DNA of 64,000 nucleotides from Caldilineaceae bacterium (GCA_020634755.1 JACKBC010000009.1:124001-188000), one strand, 5' to 3'. Counted from the first letter of the stretch, positions 43,479 through 53,009 are shown. Program-made: numbers and translations. The notes: generated by a model from the letters alone, not told the origin.

Positions 43479-44171
43479 TTACGAAGCGCACACATACAAT
43501 TTGGCGCGGCCACGCTTGCCTACTTCCGTCAATTGTCCCGCCGCGCGCAGGCTGTAGATCATTTGCTGGGCGAGGCGGCGCGGCTTACCCAGCGCCTGCG
43601 CCAGATCCGCAGAGGTAAACTCGGCATCCAATTCGGAGGGCAGCAACAGCATCAAATCTGCCGGGGTGTGAAAAATGCGGCGCTCCACTACTGCTAGCAG
43701 CCGGCGTTCGTGGGTCACCCAGCCGCGCCGCCGCCAGGCGCGATTGGGCTCATGGCGGCGCACTTCTTCTTCGTGGATCAACAGCACCTCCAGCGAAAGG
43801 TTTTCCAATTGCAACATGGTGGGGAAGGCAACCAACTCGCCAAAGAGATCGACTACGTCGCCCCGTTTAGGCGACTTGCGTCGGCTGGCTTTGGCATAAT
43901 TGTCGGCATGGTCGTCCGTGGGCAATTTGACGATCCACTTCTCTTGCGCAATGGGGTGCACCAGCCGCACCGTGTGCTTTTTGGCCAGTTGGGTCAGCTT
44001 AGATTTCAGCGCGCCCAAATTGCGCGTCTGGATTTCCACCAGTTGCTGGGGCTGCACAATGTCAATAAAATAGCGCCCCACTTTTTGCTCGAACTGGTCA
44101 CCTGCATCGGCGTACCAGCTTTTTAGTTGGGCATGGAGTGCTTTTTCGTTGGAGGTGGAGAATTGGGACAT
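43479..44171 (-). CDS. PD-(D/E)XK-like nuclease domain protein, function unknown
   Basis: 230 residues. The N-terminal segment FIDIVQPQQLVEIQTRNLGA followed by LKSKLTQL has the spacing of a PD-(D/E)XK core (Asp, Glu-x-Gln, Lys). RLVHPIAQEKWIVKL and RRKSPKRG follow, then LENLSLEVLLIHEEEVRR and a basic WRRRGWVTHERRLLAVV segment. The C-terminal ~60 residues look like a winged helix (DLAQALGKPRRLAQQMIYSL). I know similar Chloroflexi proteins only as hypothetical. DNA binding or cleavage is inference. Confidence 0.72.
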   Translation of the reverse strand: MSQFSTSNEKALHAQLKSWYADAGDQFEQKVGRYFIDIVQPQQLVEIQTRNLGALKSKLTQLAKKHTVRLVHPIAQEKWIVKLPTDDHADNYAKASRRKSPKRGDVVDLFGELVAFPTMLQLENLSLEVLLIHEEEVRRHEPNRAWRRRGWVTHERRLLAVVERRIFHTPADLMLLLPSELDAEFTSADLAQALGKPRRLAQQMIYSLRAAGQLTEVGKRGRAKLYVCAS

Positions 44172-44175
44172 GAGC

Positions 44176-44475
44176 GTGTTGCGTGGTGCGTGAACTGGAT
44201 GTGAGGCCGAATGGGTGGCAAGTTACTTTGTGTTGCGTAGTGCGTGGTGCGTGAACTGATTGTCGGTCTGGAGAGGCGGATTGAAGGATTTTCGTGATGT
44301 GGAATTTATATTGCATGACTTACGCAGCGCCTGTGGATCGACAGGCGTGCATAACATAGCTGCTCTGGCAATTTTCCCTCGAGGCTTGCGTAAGTCCTAT
44401 ATTGGCGTCCCCGTAGGAATCAAGCATCCCCACCAGCTCGTAAACCGGTACACGCACTACGCACCACGCAATAAC
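44176..44475. repeat. F-family repeat copy 4 framed by GTGCGTGGTGCGTG inverted repeats
   Basis: The F repeat occupies 44317-44396 (GACTTACGCAGCGCCTGTGG ... GAGGCTTGCGTAAGTC). On its left are two GTTGCGTRGTGCGTGGTGCG-type stretches (about 44176-44195 and 44231-44255), and on its right the complementary ACGCACTACGCACCACGCAA (about 44453-44475). The whole gap between the PLP decarboxylase and nuclease-like genes is non-coding. Confidence 0.7.
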
Positions 44476-44499
44476 TTCCCCCAGAAGAGAATCAAGCGC

Positions 44500-45861
44500 T
44501 CAACCCACAATCTCCCGCGCCACCCGCACCATGGCCGCCAAACTGCGCTCCACATCCTCATCGGTCGTGGCCCATGAAGAGACGCTGATGCGCATGGCGG
44601 CGCGGCCTTGCCAAACTGTAGAGCCGCACCAACAGGTTCCTTCCTGCTGAATGGCCTGGATGACGCGTTGCGTTGTTTCAGCGTCGCCAAAAGAAACCAA
44701 TACTTGATTCAGCACCACGTCATTGAGGATTTCATAGCCGGCGGCCTGTAAACCTTGACCAAAACGGGTGGCCTGTTGGCAGTTACGTTCGATCATATGG
44801 GCCAGCCCCTGGCGTCCCAATGAACGCAAGGCGGCCCATACGTCAATCCCACGGGCGCGGCGCGACATTTCCGGCGTGTAGTGTAACGGCTCCCGCGGGC
44901 CATCTTGCAGCAGATAGGCCGCGCTGGCAGCCATGGAAGCGTGCAGATGTTCGGGTCGGCGTATGAAGACAAGCCCGCTATCATATGGGACGTTGAGCCA
45001 CTTGTGCCCATCAGTTGCCCACGAATCGGCCATTTCTAAACCCGCCGCCAGAGGAGCGCGTGCCGGCGCGGCCAATGCCCATAAACCAAAGGCGCCATCC
45101 ACGTGCACCCAGGCGCCGGCCTGTTGCGCCGCCTGGCAAAGGTCCGCGGCCGGGTCAAATGCGCCGGTGTTGACGTTGCCGGCCTGGATGCACAAAATCG
45201 TGTGCTCATTTAAGGCGGGCAGCGCGTCGGCGCGCATACGGCCCTGGCCATCCACCGGCACGCGGGTCACCCGCGCTCGGCCAAAACCAATCATGCTCAG
45301 CGCTTTGAGCAGACTGGCGTGGACCTCGTCCCCCACCACCACTTGTAGCGGCGGCGCGCCAAAGAGCCCATCCGCCTCTACATTCCAGCCCTGGCGCTCA
45401 AATAGGGCATGGCGGGCCGCGGCTAGGGCGCTAAAGTTGGCCATGGTGGCGCCGGTTACAAAACCGCCGCCCGTTCCCGCCGGCAGTCCCAGCAACTCCA
45501 CCAGCCAGCCCAGCGCAATCTGTTCCAACTGCGCCGCAATCGGCGACATGACGCTGAGACCGCCGTTTTGGTCCCAGGCCGCGGCCAAGAGCGCGGCGGC
45601 TTGCGCCGCCGGCAGCACACCGCCCGTCACAAAGCCAAAGTAGCGCCCGCCGCTGGTGGCCACCGTGGCCGGTGAGCCAATCTCATCCAGCATGTCCAGC
45701 ACCTGTGCCGAATCGGTCGGATCGTCTGGCAAGGGTGTGTCTAATTCGGATAGCGCATCAAGCGCGGCGGGTGTGGGAAAAACCGTACGGTCATTGATGG
45801 CCGATGTGTATGCGCGAATACGGTTGTGGACATCGATCAATAGGCTTGAGTTGCTGTGCAT
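44500..45861 (-). CDS. PLP-dependent decarboxylase (aromatic amino acid/glutamate decarboxylase group II)
   Basis: 453 residues, fold-type I. Landmarks: GGRYFGFVTGGVLPA, GGFVTGATMANFSALAAAR (cofactor phosphate region), CIQAGNVNTGAFDP, AWVHVDGAFGLWAL (Asp contacting PLP nitrogen) and the PLP Lys in ATDGHKWLNVPYD. Family members decarboxylate aromatic L-amino acids, glutamate or diaminobutyrate. Substrate cannot be read from the sequence; tyrosine/tryptophan-like substrates are plausible. Confidence 0.9.
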   Translation of the reverse strand: MHSNSSLLIDVHNRIRAYTSAINDRTVFPTPAALDALSELDTPLPDDPTDSAQVLDMLDEIGSPATVATSGGRYFGFVTGGVLPAAQAAALLAAAWDQNGGLSVMSPIAAQLEQIALGWLVELLGLPAGTGGGFVTGATMANFSALAAARHALFERQGWNVEADGLFGAPPLQVVVGDEVHASLLKALSMIGFGRARVTRVPVDGQGRMRADALPALNEHTILCIQAGNVNTGAFDPAADLCQAAQQAGAWVHVDGAFGLWALAAPARAPLAAGLEMADSWATDGHKWLNVPYDSGLVFIRRPEHLHASMAASAAYLLQDGPREPLHYTPEMSRRARGIDVWAALRSLGRQGLAHMIERNCQQATRFGQGLQAAGYEILNDVVLNQVLVSFGDAETTQRVIQAIQQEGTCWCGSTVWQGRAAMRISVSSWATTDEDVERSLAAMVRVAREIVG

Positions 45862-45975
45862 AATGGGAAACTTTCAATTTTGCAAAGGGGCGTGAATGAG
45901 CGTGAAAAAGCTCTTCCAAAAGGCAGCCGACCGAGTCATGCGGTCATCGTGTCAACCTGTCGCACTGTCGTCCTC

Positions 45976-46683
45976 TCAGCCACTCTGTCGATCCAGCCGC
46001 ACCAGCCACTGCTGAATTGGCGCCATGTTGCGGCAATGTTCAAACAGGATATCGACCAGCTCTGGCCTGAATAGCGCCTCGGGGTCCACTTGGGCCGAGG
46101 CATGTAGCCCGTTGTAGCGCAGCAGATGGGCGCGCGGATGGTTGTCATCAAAACCGCGCGGGACTTTTTTGTAATATTCGCCGCTAATCTCATAATCGCC
46201 GGCGCTTTGCACGGCGTCAATGACCTTTGTCAATTCTTGGCCCATTTTATCATCAGCCACGGCATTGCGGTAAGGCGTCAGCATCTCTTTGGGAAAGGTG
46301 AATTGGCCTGCATAAAGGCCCGCTCCTGCCGTGCCGGCCTGAAAACCAAAGGAGGGATTCTCCATTTTTTTACGATTGCCCTGCCACCAGATCATGGCTA
46401 CGTTGGTTTTATAAGGCGTTTTGTCTGGAGAAAAACGGGTGTCCCGATAGATGCGCATGAGTGAACCAGCGCCATTGGCGCGCAGATCGTACTCGATGCC
46501 GGGGGCAATTTCTTGTAGACGTTCGCCCAGCGCAGCCACCAGCGCCAGCGCGGGCTGCTGTACATCTGCGCTGTAAATGTGTTTATTTTCCTCAAACCAC
46601 GCTTTGTTGTTATTTTCAGCTAGATCCAGCAGAAAGCGGATGCCCTTTTTGGGAAAGCCATTAAATGTTTTGTTTTCGGTCAT
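45976..46683 (-). CDS. DUF2461 (TIGR02453) family protein
   Basis: 235 residues. FLLDLAENNNKAWFEENKHIY, LMRIYRDTRFSPDKTPYKTN and GAGLYAGQFTFPKEML define the family. AGGAGG immediately precedes the ATG. No biochemical function is known for the family. Confidence 0.9.
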   Translation of the reverse strand: MTENKTFNGFPKKGIRFLLDLAENNNKAWFEENKHIYSADVQQPALALVAALGERLQEIAPGIEYDLRANGAGSLMRIYRDTRFSPDKTPYKTNVAMIWWQGNRKKMENPSFGFQAGTAGAGLYAGQFTFPKEMLTPYRNAVADDKMGQELTKVIDAVQSAGDYEISGEYYKKVPRGFDDNHPRAHLLRYNGLHASAQVDPEALFRPELVDILFEHCRNMAPIQQWLVRLDRQSG

Positions 46684-46949
46684 GGTTCCTCCTGATTCGC
46701 AAACGGATGTTCTAACCCAATAATATACTACGAAGCTCGATTGTGGAAATCAATCTGGGAAGGAAAGCCGCACTGGATGGCGCCCGTGTCTCTGCGCCAC
46801 AAGCCGAAAAAGAGGATGCTGCCTAATTTTGCAATGGTCTTGAGGAACAGACAAAAGCGTGTGATAATATAGAGCAATTGGCCGTACTTTGTGGATGGTT
46901 CTTATAGCGGCACAGCGTGGCGCCGGGCGGAGGAAACGCGCAGAAACAA

Positions 46950-47465
46950 ATGATATTACCCAAGAAGCGAGACCCCAGGTTCATCACTGTGCGACGCGGT
47001 GGCGTCCTGCAAGATGCCGATCATCACCTGCTTGCGCTATGGGCGGCCACATGTGCGGAACACGTTCTGCACCTCTTCGAATCGGTACAGCCCGCCGACC
47101 AGCGACCCCGCCATGCGATTGCCCTAATTCGGGCGTGGACGCGCGGCGAGATCACCATGTCGCAATCTCGGGCGGCGGGAGGCCATGCCATGGCTGCGGC
47201 ACGCGAGTTGCGCGGCGCCGCGCGATACGCTGCATATGCGGCGGGCCAAGCGGCCGTGGTGGCGCATGTGGCTGCCCATGAGCTTGGGGCGGCGGCCTAC
47301 GCAATCAAGGCCGTGCAGTCTGCTGCACCAGCGGGGGAAAGCCAGTCCGCCGGTCGCCGCGAATGCCAGTGGCAGCGTGCGCAGCTGCCGGAAGCGATCC
47401 GCGAACTTGTGCTGGATGATCAGCGCCTGCGCAATGACATCTGCTGGTCGGTGTTCGACTGCTAG
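46950..47465 (+). CDS. Putative immunity protein (Imm5-like)
   Basis: 171 residues from ATG 46950. The run DPRFITVRRGGVLQDADHHL, LLALWAATCAEHVL, RPRHAIALIRAWTRGEITM, AARYAAYAAGQAAVVAHVAA and QLPEAIRELVLDDQRLR matches the Ala-rich helical putative-immunity family. Such proteins are thought to neutralise polymorphic toxins, but no toxin or secretion gene is nearby. Its stop overlaps that of cydB on the opposite strand. GC content looks higher than in neighbours, hinting at acquisition. Confidence 0.85.
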   Translation: MILPKKRDPRFITVRRGGVLQDADHHLLALWAATCAEHVLHLFESVQPADQRPRHAIALIRAWTRGEITMSQSRAAGGHAMAAARELRGAARYAAYAAGQAAVVAHVAAHELGAAAYAIKAVQSAAPAGESQSAGRRECQWQRAQLPEAIRELVLDDQRLRNDICWSVFDC

Positions 47466-48679
47466 TGATAGTCTGGATTCATGGCGAGGAGAAAGGCGCA
47501 GGCGGCAAAGCCAATCATGCAGGCAATCGCAACAATATAGAGCGGACCAGGTGAGGTGGCAACCATGAGCCCCACCCCCACAAACAGACACGCCCCAGCG
47601 CCATAGCTCAGCAGCCGGCGGCGACTCTCTGTATTCCCGCGCTCGCGCGCAACCACCGCGACCACGGGCGGCGCTGTCCCTCCATCCAGTCGGCCATGCA
47701 AAAAGAGCCGAAAGAGCAGGACTAGCGACGGCAGTAGGATGACAGCGCCAATCGCGATGGCGACAATGACCGCCACCAGCGTTGTGCGATCGGCGGCGGC
47801 CTGGCTCACGGTTAGCCCGGGCAGAAAGGTCGGCTGCTGGGCAACGCCCCAGCCCATAACAATCACGGCCACCGCGGCCGCGGCCGCCACCCGTGCTGGC
47901 CCAAAGCGGTTGTTCCACACTAAGAACAAGGTCGTGATGCCCGCCACCGCCGAGGCGCTGAGCATGACGAGTCCCCAGCCACTGGTGAGCCCGGCCCAGA
48001 TCGGGCGGGCATCCATATACATGATCCCCAGGCTGGCCATCGCCAGCCCACCAGTCACCACCCCAGCGCCCAACGCGCGCCAGCGGAAATCATGTGCCAG
48101 CGCTTGCTCACCCCGACGATGGGCGTCGGCGGCCAGGTAGACCGCGGCCAGATAGCTTGAATTTGCCACCGCGAGCAGCCCAATGACAATGGAGGCCGGG
48201 TTGAGCCAACTCGTCATCAGGTCGCCAGCCGCGTTGCCCACCGGTACGCGGCCGGAAGCGATGGCGCCGGCGACTGTGCCAAACGCAAAGGGAGTCAGAA
48301 TCGATGACAGTGCAAAGACGCGCTCATCGATTTGCTGTACACGCGCGCCCGTGAGCTGGCCGCTCAGCGCATAGGAGGTGCCGCGCATGATAATTCCCAC
48401 GGCCGCGATCAACAAGGGCACGGCCAGGGTGGATACAATCGAGGCGTAGGCAACGGGGTATGCGGTCCAACAAACCACGAGCACAAAGATCAGCCATACA
48501 TGGTTGGCTTCCCATACGGGCCCCATGGTGTGCCGCGCGTGGGCGCGCGTCTCCGCCACGCTCGCCTGGCCCCCGCCCGCAAAGAGGGTCCAGAATCCAG
48601 CACCAAAGTCTGCCCCCGCCAGAATGTTGTAGGCGATCAGTCCAAGCAGGACAAATAAGATTGGGAGGTCAGTCAGCAT
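47462..48679 (-). CDS. cydB: Cytochrome bd ubiquinol oxidase subunit II
   Basis: 405-residue membrane protein with about eight to nine helices. The N-terminus PILFVLLGLIAYNILAGADFGAGFWTL-type segment contains the conserved GADFG; GPVWEANHVWLIFVLVV follows, as in CydB. It partners CydA in quinol oxidation with O2 reduction. ATG 48679 is the family-consistent start. It lies 220 bp downstream of cydA, and a G-family repeat fills part of that gap. Confidence 0.92.
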   Translation of the reverse strand: MLTDLPILFVLLGLIAYNILAGADFGAGFWTLFAGGGQASVAETRAHARHTMGPVWEANHVWLIFVLVVCWTAYPVAYASIVSTLAVPLLIAAVGIIMRGTSYALSGQLTGARVQQIDERVFALSSILTPFAFGTVAGAIASGRVPVGNAAGDLMTSWLNPASIVIGLLAVANSSYLAAVYLAADAHRRGEQALAHDFRWRALGAGVVTGGLAMASLGIMYMDARPIWAGLTSGWGLVMLSASAVAGITTLFLVWNNRFGPARVAAAAAVAVIVMGWGVAQQPTFLPGLTVSQAAADRTTLVAVIVAIAIGAVILLPSLVLLFRLFLHGRLDGGTAPPVVAVVARERGNTESRRRLLSYGAGACLFVGVGLMVATSPGPLYIVAIACMIGFAACAFLLAMNPDYH

Positions 48680-48717
48680 TTTCGGCTCCGGTCTAATTGC
48701 AGCGTGTGCATAATCGC

Positions 48718-48822
48718 CTGCTCGAGTGGACATTTATTTCGTGGACCCACGTGCGACGCACTACCTACGAAAGTGACTGTTGTCCGGCTGCTATGGTGGG
48801 CAGTGCGACGCACGCTAAGCGT
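48718..48822 (-). repeat. G-family repeat, copy 1 (GTGCGTCGCAC ends)
   Basis: Reverse complement aligns with 55019-55118: GCGTGCGTCGCACTGC, CAGCC, GGTAGTGCGTCGCACGTGGG and a final CTCGAGCAG. It lies between cydA and cydB. Confidence 0.7.
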
Positions 48823-48900
48823 CTCTACTGCATTGCTATACTTATGCACACTGCTCCGGTTTAATTGCTATGTGAATGATTGGTTTTAGGCGCTACGCTG

Positions 48901-50277
48901 TCAATCGTTTTCCAACGCGTCAGACGATAGCGGGATACGGCCCAAGCGGCGCATGAGCCAGAGCACCGTTACGGCTAGAAAGGCGTAGACAATCGCCAAG
49001 GCCGCATAGCCCAGGGGGATGCCGCTGGCCCCGGTGACCGCCTCTTCCGTCCGCATGAGCTGATAGACAATCCACGGCTGCCGCCCCACTTCGGTGGTCA
49101 CCCAGCCAGCAATAAGGGCAACCACCGATAGGGGGCCAGCCAGGAGAATACCCCCATAGAACCAGGGCCATGTGGGCATCCGTTGCCGCCGGAACCGGAT
49201 ATAGAGATAAAAGACGCCCAACAGCGCCAGGAACGTCCCAATCCCGACCATGGTCTGGAAGGCAAACCGAACCACATTGACCGGCGGCTGGTCTGTCACT
49301 GGCACGGAATTGAGCCCAACCACCGTTGCCGTAGGGTTGTGAAAGGCCAGCAAAGAGAGCATGTAGGGAAATTTGATGCCATAGCGCACCTGCTCACCGT
49401 CATACCAACCGAGAACGTGGATGGGTGCACCGGCTGTGGTTTGGGCCAGCCCTTCCATGGCCGCCAGCTTAATCGGCTGTGCGTGGGCCACCTCGCGCGC
49501 CGCCCAGTCACCGATGACCAGTTGCAGCGGCGCCGCAATCGACGCAACCGCCAGGGCAAAGCCCAACGCCGTCCGCTGGTAGCGACCGCGCTCCCCGCGC
49601 AAATAGCCCCACGCATAGACGCTGGCCAGCAGGAAGCCGACCACCACAAAGGCCGCAAAGTACATGTGGATCCAGCCGTGCCACAAGAACGCGTTGCCAA
49701 ACAGCGCCGTCCACGGATCTGCCTCCACCACAACCCCATCCTGCATAGTGAAGCCGCTGGGATTGTTCATCCAACTGTTGACAGCAATGACAAAAAAGGA
49801 GCCGGTTGCGCCGGAAATAACAACGGGGATCCCGGTCAACAGATGTAGCCGTGGCGAGAGCCGATCCCACCCATAGACATAGATGGCGATAAAGATCGCC
49901 TCGACAAAAAAGGAGAAGCCCTCCAGCGCAAAGCCAAGCCCAAACACACTGGCATAGGTTGCCATAAAACCCGGCCACAGCATCCCCAACTCGAAGCTGA
50001 GAATCGTGCCGGTGACCACACCCACAGCAAATAAGCTAATCATTACCTTGGACCAGCGTCTAGCCAGCTCACGGAACACGCGGTCACCGCTCTGCAAATA
50101 GCGCCACTCGGCATACAAAACCATGATCGGAAAGGCAATGCCAAAGCAGACAAACGGAATGTGTACGATTAACGAGAGTGCCTGCAATTGGCGGGCTTCA
50201 AAGAGATAGGCTTGGTCGACCGGTGGAATTGGACCGGTTGCCACCACGCTCATTCCTGCAAACAACAAATCTAACAT
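48901..50277 (-). CDS. cydA: Cytochrome bd ubiquinol oxidase subunit I
   Basis: 458-residue heme-binding subunit. The family signature GWVTTEVGRQPWIVY is present near the C-terminus. SFFVEAIFIAIYVYGWDRLSP and NAFLWHGWIHMYFAA include the expected heme ligand His. The protein is shorter than E. coli CydA (about 520), consistent with the short Q-loop, cyanide-insensitive (CioA) type. It takes electrons from quinol and reduces O2 without pumping. The FdhF/YdeP-type gene lies upstream on the same strand. Confidence 0.93.
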   Translation of the reverse strand: MLDLLFAGMSVVATGPIPPVDQAYLFEARQLQALSLIVHIPFVCFGIAFPIMVLYAEWRYLQSGDRVFRELARRWSKVMISLFAVGVVTGTILSFELGMLWPGFMATYASVFGLGFALEGFSFFVEAIFIAIYVYGWDRLSPRLHLLTGIPVVISGATGSFFVIAVNSWMNNPSGFTMQDGVVVEADPWTALFGNAFLWHGWIHMYFAAFVVVGFLLASVYAWGYLRGERGRYQRTALGFALAVASIAAPLQLVIGDWAAREVAHAQPIKLAAMEGLAQTTAGAPIHVLGWYDGEQVRYGIKFPYMLSLLAFHNPTATVVGLNSVPVTDQPPVNVVRFAFQTMVGIGTFLALLGVFYLYIRFRRQRMPTWPWFYGGILLAGPLSVVALIAGWVTTEVGRQPWIVYQLMRTEEAVTGASGIPLGYAALAIVYAFLAVTVLWLMRRLGRIPLSSDALEND

Positions 50278-50300
50278 AACAGAGTTCCCAATATCTTCAT

Positions 50301-50341
50301 GGCCTACGCAGCGCCCGTTGCTTGCCAGGCTTGCGTCAGCC
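50301..50341 (+). repeat. F-family repeat, short deletion copy
   Basis: GGCCTACGCAGCGCCCG at the left and CAGGCTTGCGTCAGCC at the right with only 41 bp in total, as if the middle of an F repeat were lost. It lies in the gap between the FdhF/YdeP-type gene and cydA. Confidence 0.55.
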
Positions 50342-50410
50342 CTATTTTATAGATTCAATGACCACCTGTACGATTCCGCGATGTGCAGGGCTATAAGCAA
50401 CCGAAGTCGT

Positions 50411-52747
50411 TCAATCGGTGGTTGCCGCGGTTGGGGTGATGCGAACCTTTACATGCTTCATGAGCGGTTGGTTACTCTGTTGGCTGTAGTCGGCAATGCC
50501 AATCAGGGCGTTCATTTCGGGCATGTAGCCCGCGACGCTGCCGCGCGGCAGATTATAGCGCAAGGCGCGATAGGCGGAGAGGCGGCGCCGCGTGCCATCC
50601 TTGGATGTCGCCTCAATGTCGACGAGGGTACCCTCCTGGATGCCACGGGCCTGCATATCTTCAATATTCATGAGGACCAAGGTACGCAAATTCTTTATAC
50701 CCCGGTAGCGGTCGTTGTCCGAATAGATGGTGGTGTTCCACTGATCGTGGGAGCGCAGCGTCTGGAGGACGAGCACATCGTCATCTGCTGGTAGCACGTT
50801 GGGCAACGCCGCGGCGGAGAACTCGGCGCGTTCAGATGGGGTGAGGAAGACTAATTCCCGCGCTGGCTGCCGGATGCGGAAACCAAGGGGCTGACGCACG
50901 CGCCGGTTGAAATCCTCGAAGCCGGGTAATGTTTTGGCCATTGTGTCACGAATTCGATCATAGTCGTCGATGTACTCTTCCCAGGGCGTGGTGCTGTTGG
51001 GCAGCGTTGCCCGGGCCATGCCTGCAATGATCGCCGGCTCGGACAGCAAATGGGGTGAGGCTGGTGGTCGCATCCCCTGCGACAGATGCACCATGCTCAT
51101 GGCATCCTCAACCGAGATGCCCTGCACGCCACTCTGTTGCTGGTCCTTTTCGGTTCTGGCAATACAGGGCAGGATGAGCGCGGCCTTGCCATGTTCCAGA
51201 TGACTGCGGTTGAGCTTGGTGCTAACGTAAACGGTCAATTCGCACTTGCGCAGCCCCGCTGCCGTGTAAACACTGTCGGGCGCGGCTTGGGCAAAGTTGC
51301 CGCCCATGCCCATGAATACCTTGAGCGCGCCCTGGTGCATTGCTTCAATGGCCGCTACCGTGTCCAGCCCATGCGCGCGCGGCGGGGTGATCCCACAAAC
51401 CTTGGCCAGCTGATCCAAAAATTCAGCGGTCGGCTGATGGTCAATGCCACAGGTGCGGTTGCCCTGTACATTACTGTGGCCGCGGACCGGCGAGGGGCCG
51501 GCGCCTTCACGCCCCAGGTTGCCCCGCAAGAGCAAGACATTGACAATCTCGCGGATTGTGTCCACGCCATGTTCGTGTTGGGTGACCCCCAAACACCAGC
51601 TAATCAACGTGCGATCGGCGTGGGAGTAGATCTCTGCCGCCTTGCGGATGTCGGCCTCAGGCAGGCCCGATTGCTCCACCAATTCGGACCAGGAGGTAGC
51701 TGCACACAGCGCGCGATATTCATCAAAGCCAGTTGTATAGCGCTCAATGAAATCGAGATCTAGTGCCTTGGGATTACGTTCGGCCTCTTCTAGCACCGCC
51801 TTGGCAATGCCGCGCATGAGGGCCATGTCGCCCCCCGGCCGGATCTGGAGATTCAAAGTACTCGTAGGCGTGGCGCGCATGAGGGCCATGTCGATAAATT
51901 CATGGGGAATAATGGCTTTGCGCGCCCCCGCCTCGACAAGCGGATTGACATGCACAATCTGCGCGCCGCGTTGATAAGCGTTGGTCAGCGCCGTTAGCAT
52001 CCGTGGGGCATTAGATGCCGCATTCACCCCCATGATGAAAAGGGCGTCGGCGCGCTCCCAATCCTCGAGGGCAGCCGTGCCTTTGCCCGTACCCAGCGCC
52101 GCTTCCAGCGCGCTTCCCGATGCGCGGTGACACATGTTGGAGCAATCGGGCAAGTTATTGGTGCCATACTCACGCGCCATGAGCTGATAGAGGAATGAGG
52201 CCTCGTTGCCCAGCCGGCCAGAGGTATAGAAGGCGGCCTCGTTGGGCGAGTCGAGCGCGCGCAGATGTTCGCCAATGAGATTGAAGGCATCTTGCCAGCT
52301 GATCGGCACATAGTGGTCGCTGGCGCTGTCATAGACCAGGGGCTCGGTCAGTCGCCCTTGGTCTTCCAACGCAAAATCGGTCCATGTGGAGAGTTCGCTG
52401 ACGGTGTGCGCGGCAAAGAAATGGCGGTCGACCCGTTTCCCGGTCATTTCCCAAGTAACGTGCTTGATGCCATTTTCGCAGATGTCTAGCTTGAGCCCTT
52501 TCAGCGCATCGGGCCATGCACAGCCAGGACAGTCAAAGCCGCCATCCTCATGGTTCATCTTTAAGATGGCTTTGGGGCCCTGTATCCATTCATTTTCACG
52601 CGCGATGAAGCGCATGACGGCATTGGCTGCTCCCCACCCCGCTGCGGGATGCGTATAATCATGCTGCGACCACTGGCCAGAAACGGGTGGCCCTTCGCCG
52701 CCATCGGCAGATTTACGTTCAACGTTAGCCTTGTTTTTGTCTGACAT
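50411..52747 (-). CDS. FdhF/YdeP family molybdopterin oxidoreductase
   Basis: 778 residues. Segments typical of the family include DCPGCAWPD near residue 72, FYTSGRLGNEASFLYQLMAR, LPDCSNMCHRASGSAL, FIMGVNAASNAPRM and GPSPVRGHSNVQGNRT. The N-terminal CxxCxxxC iron-sulfur site of classical formate dehydrogenases is reduced to the CPGC pair. The C-terminal molybdopterin-binding domain ends with TLRSHDQWNTTIYSDNDRYRG. E. coli YdeP is linked to acid resistance; the reaction is not established. The downstream cydAB genes could take electrons from quinol it generates. Confidence 0.9.
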   Translation of the reverse strand: MSDKNKANVERKSADGGEGPPVSGQWSQHDYTHPAAGWGAANAVMRFIARENEWIQGPKAILKMNHEDGGFDCPGCAWPDALKGLKLDICENGIKHVTWEMTGKRVDRHFFAAHTVSELSTWTDFALEDQGRLTEPLVYDSASDHYVPISWQDAFNLIGEHLRALDSPNEAAFYTSGRLGNEASFLYQLMAREYGTNNLPDCSNMCHRASGSALEAALGTGKGTAALEDWERADALFIMGVNAASNAPRMLTALTNAYQRGAQIVHVNPLVEAGARKAIIPHEFIDMALMRATPTSTLNLQIRPGGDMALMRGIAKAVLEEAERNPKALDLDFIERYTTGFDEYRALCAATSWSELVEQSGLPEADIRKAAEIYSHADRTLISWCLGVTQHEHGVDTIREIVNVLLLRGNLGREGAGPSPVRGHSNVQGNRTCGIDHQPTAEFLDQLAKVCGITPPRAHGLDTVAAIEAMHQGALKVFMGMGGNFAQAAPDSVYTAAGLRKCELTVYVSTKLNRSHLEHGKAALILPCIARTEKDQQQSGVQGISVEDAMSMVHLSQGMRPPASPHLLSEPAIIAGMARATLPNSTTPWEEYIDDYDRIRDTMAKTLPGFEDFNRRVRQPLGFRIRQPARELVFLTPSERAEFSAAALPNVLPADDDVLVLQTLRSHDQWNTTIYSDNDRYRGIKNLRTLVLMNIEDMQARGIQEGTLVDIEATSKDGTRRRLSAYRALRYNLPRGSVAGYMPEMNALIGIADYSQQSNQPLMKHVKVRITPTAATTD

Positions 52748-53009
52748 GAGGTTTCCAATCTGTGCAATGTGATCTGTGGTATGAAGCAGAAGGCGATATC
52801 CAAACTGGTCCCAAGTTTAAATCGAGAAGAAGCTTTTTGCTGCTCCTCGATTATAGGCAGAATTGGGCATCGATGCCCTTAGCATGCACCCGAACGTCAG
52901 CCATAGACACTACCTATAGATAGCAAAGAGATACAAGAGTAGGTACGTATTCCCACCACCTATTTACGTTGTTTACATATTTGTGTTGTTTGCATATGGG
53001 CGCGCGGGC

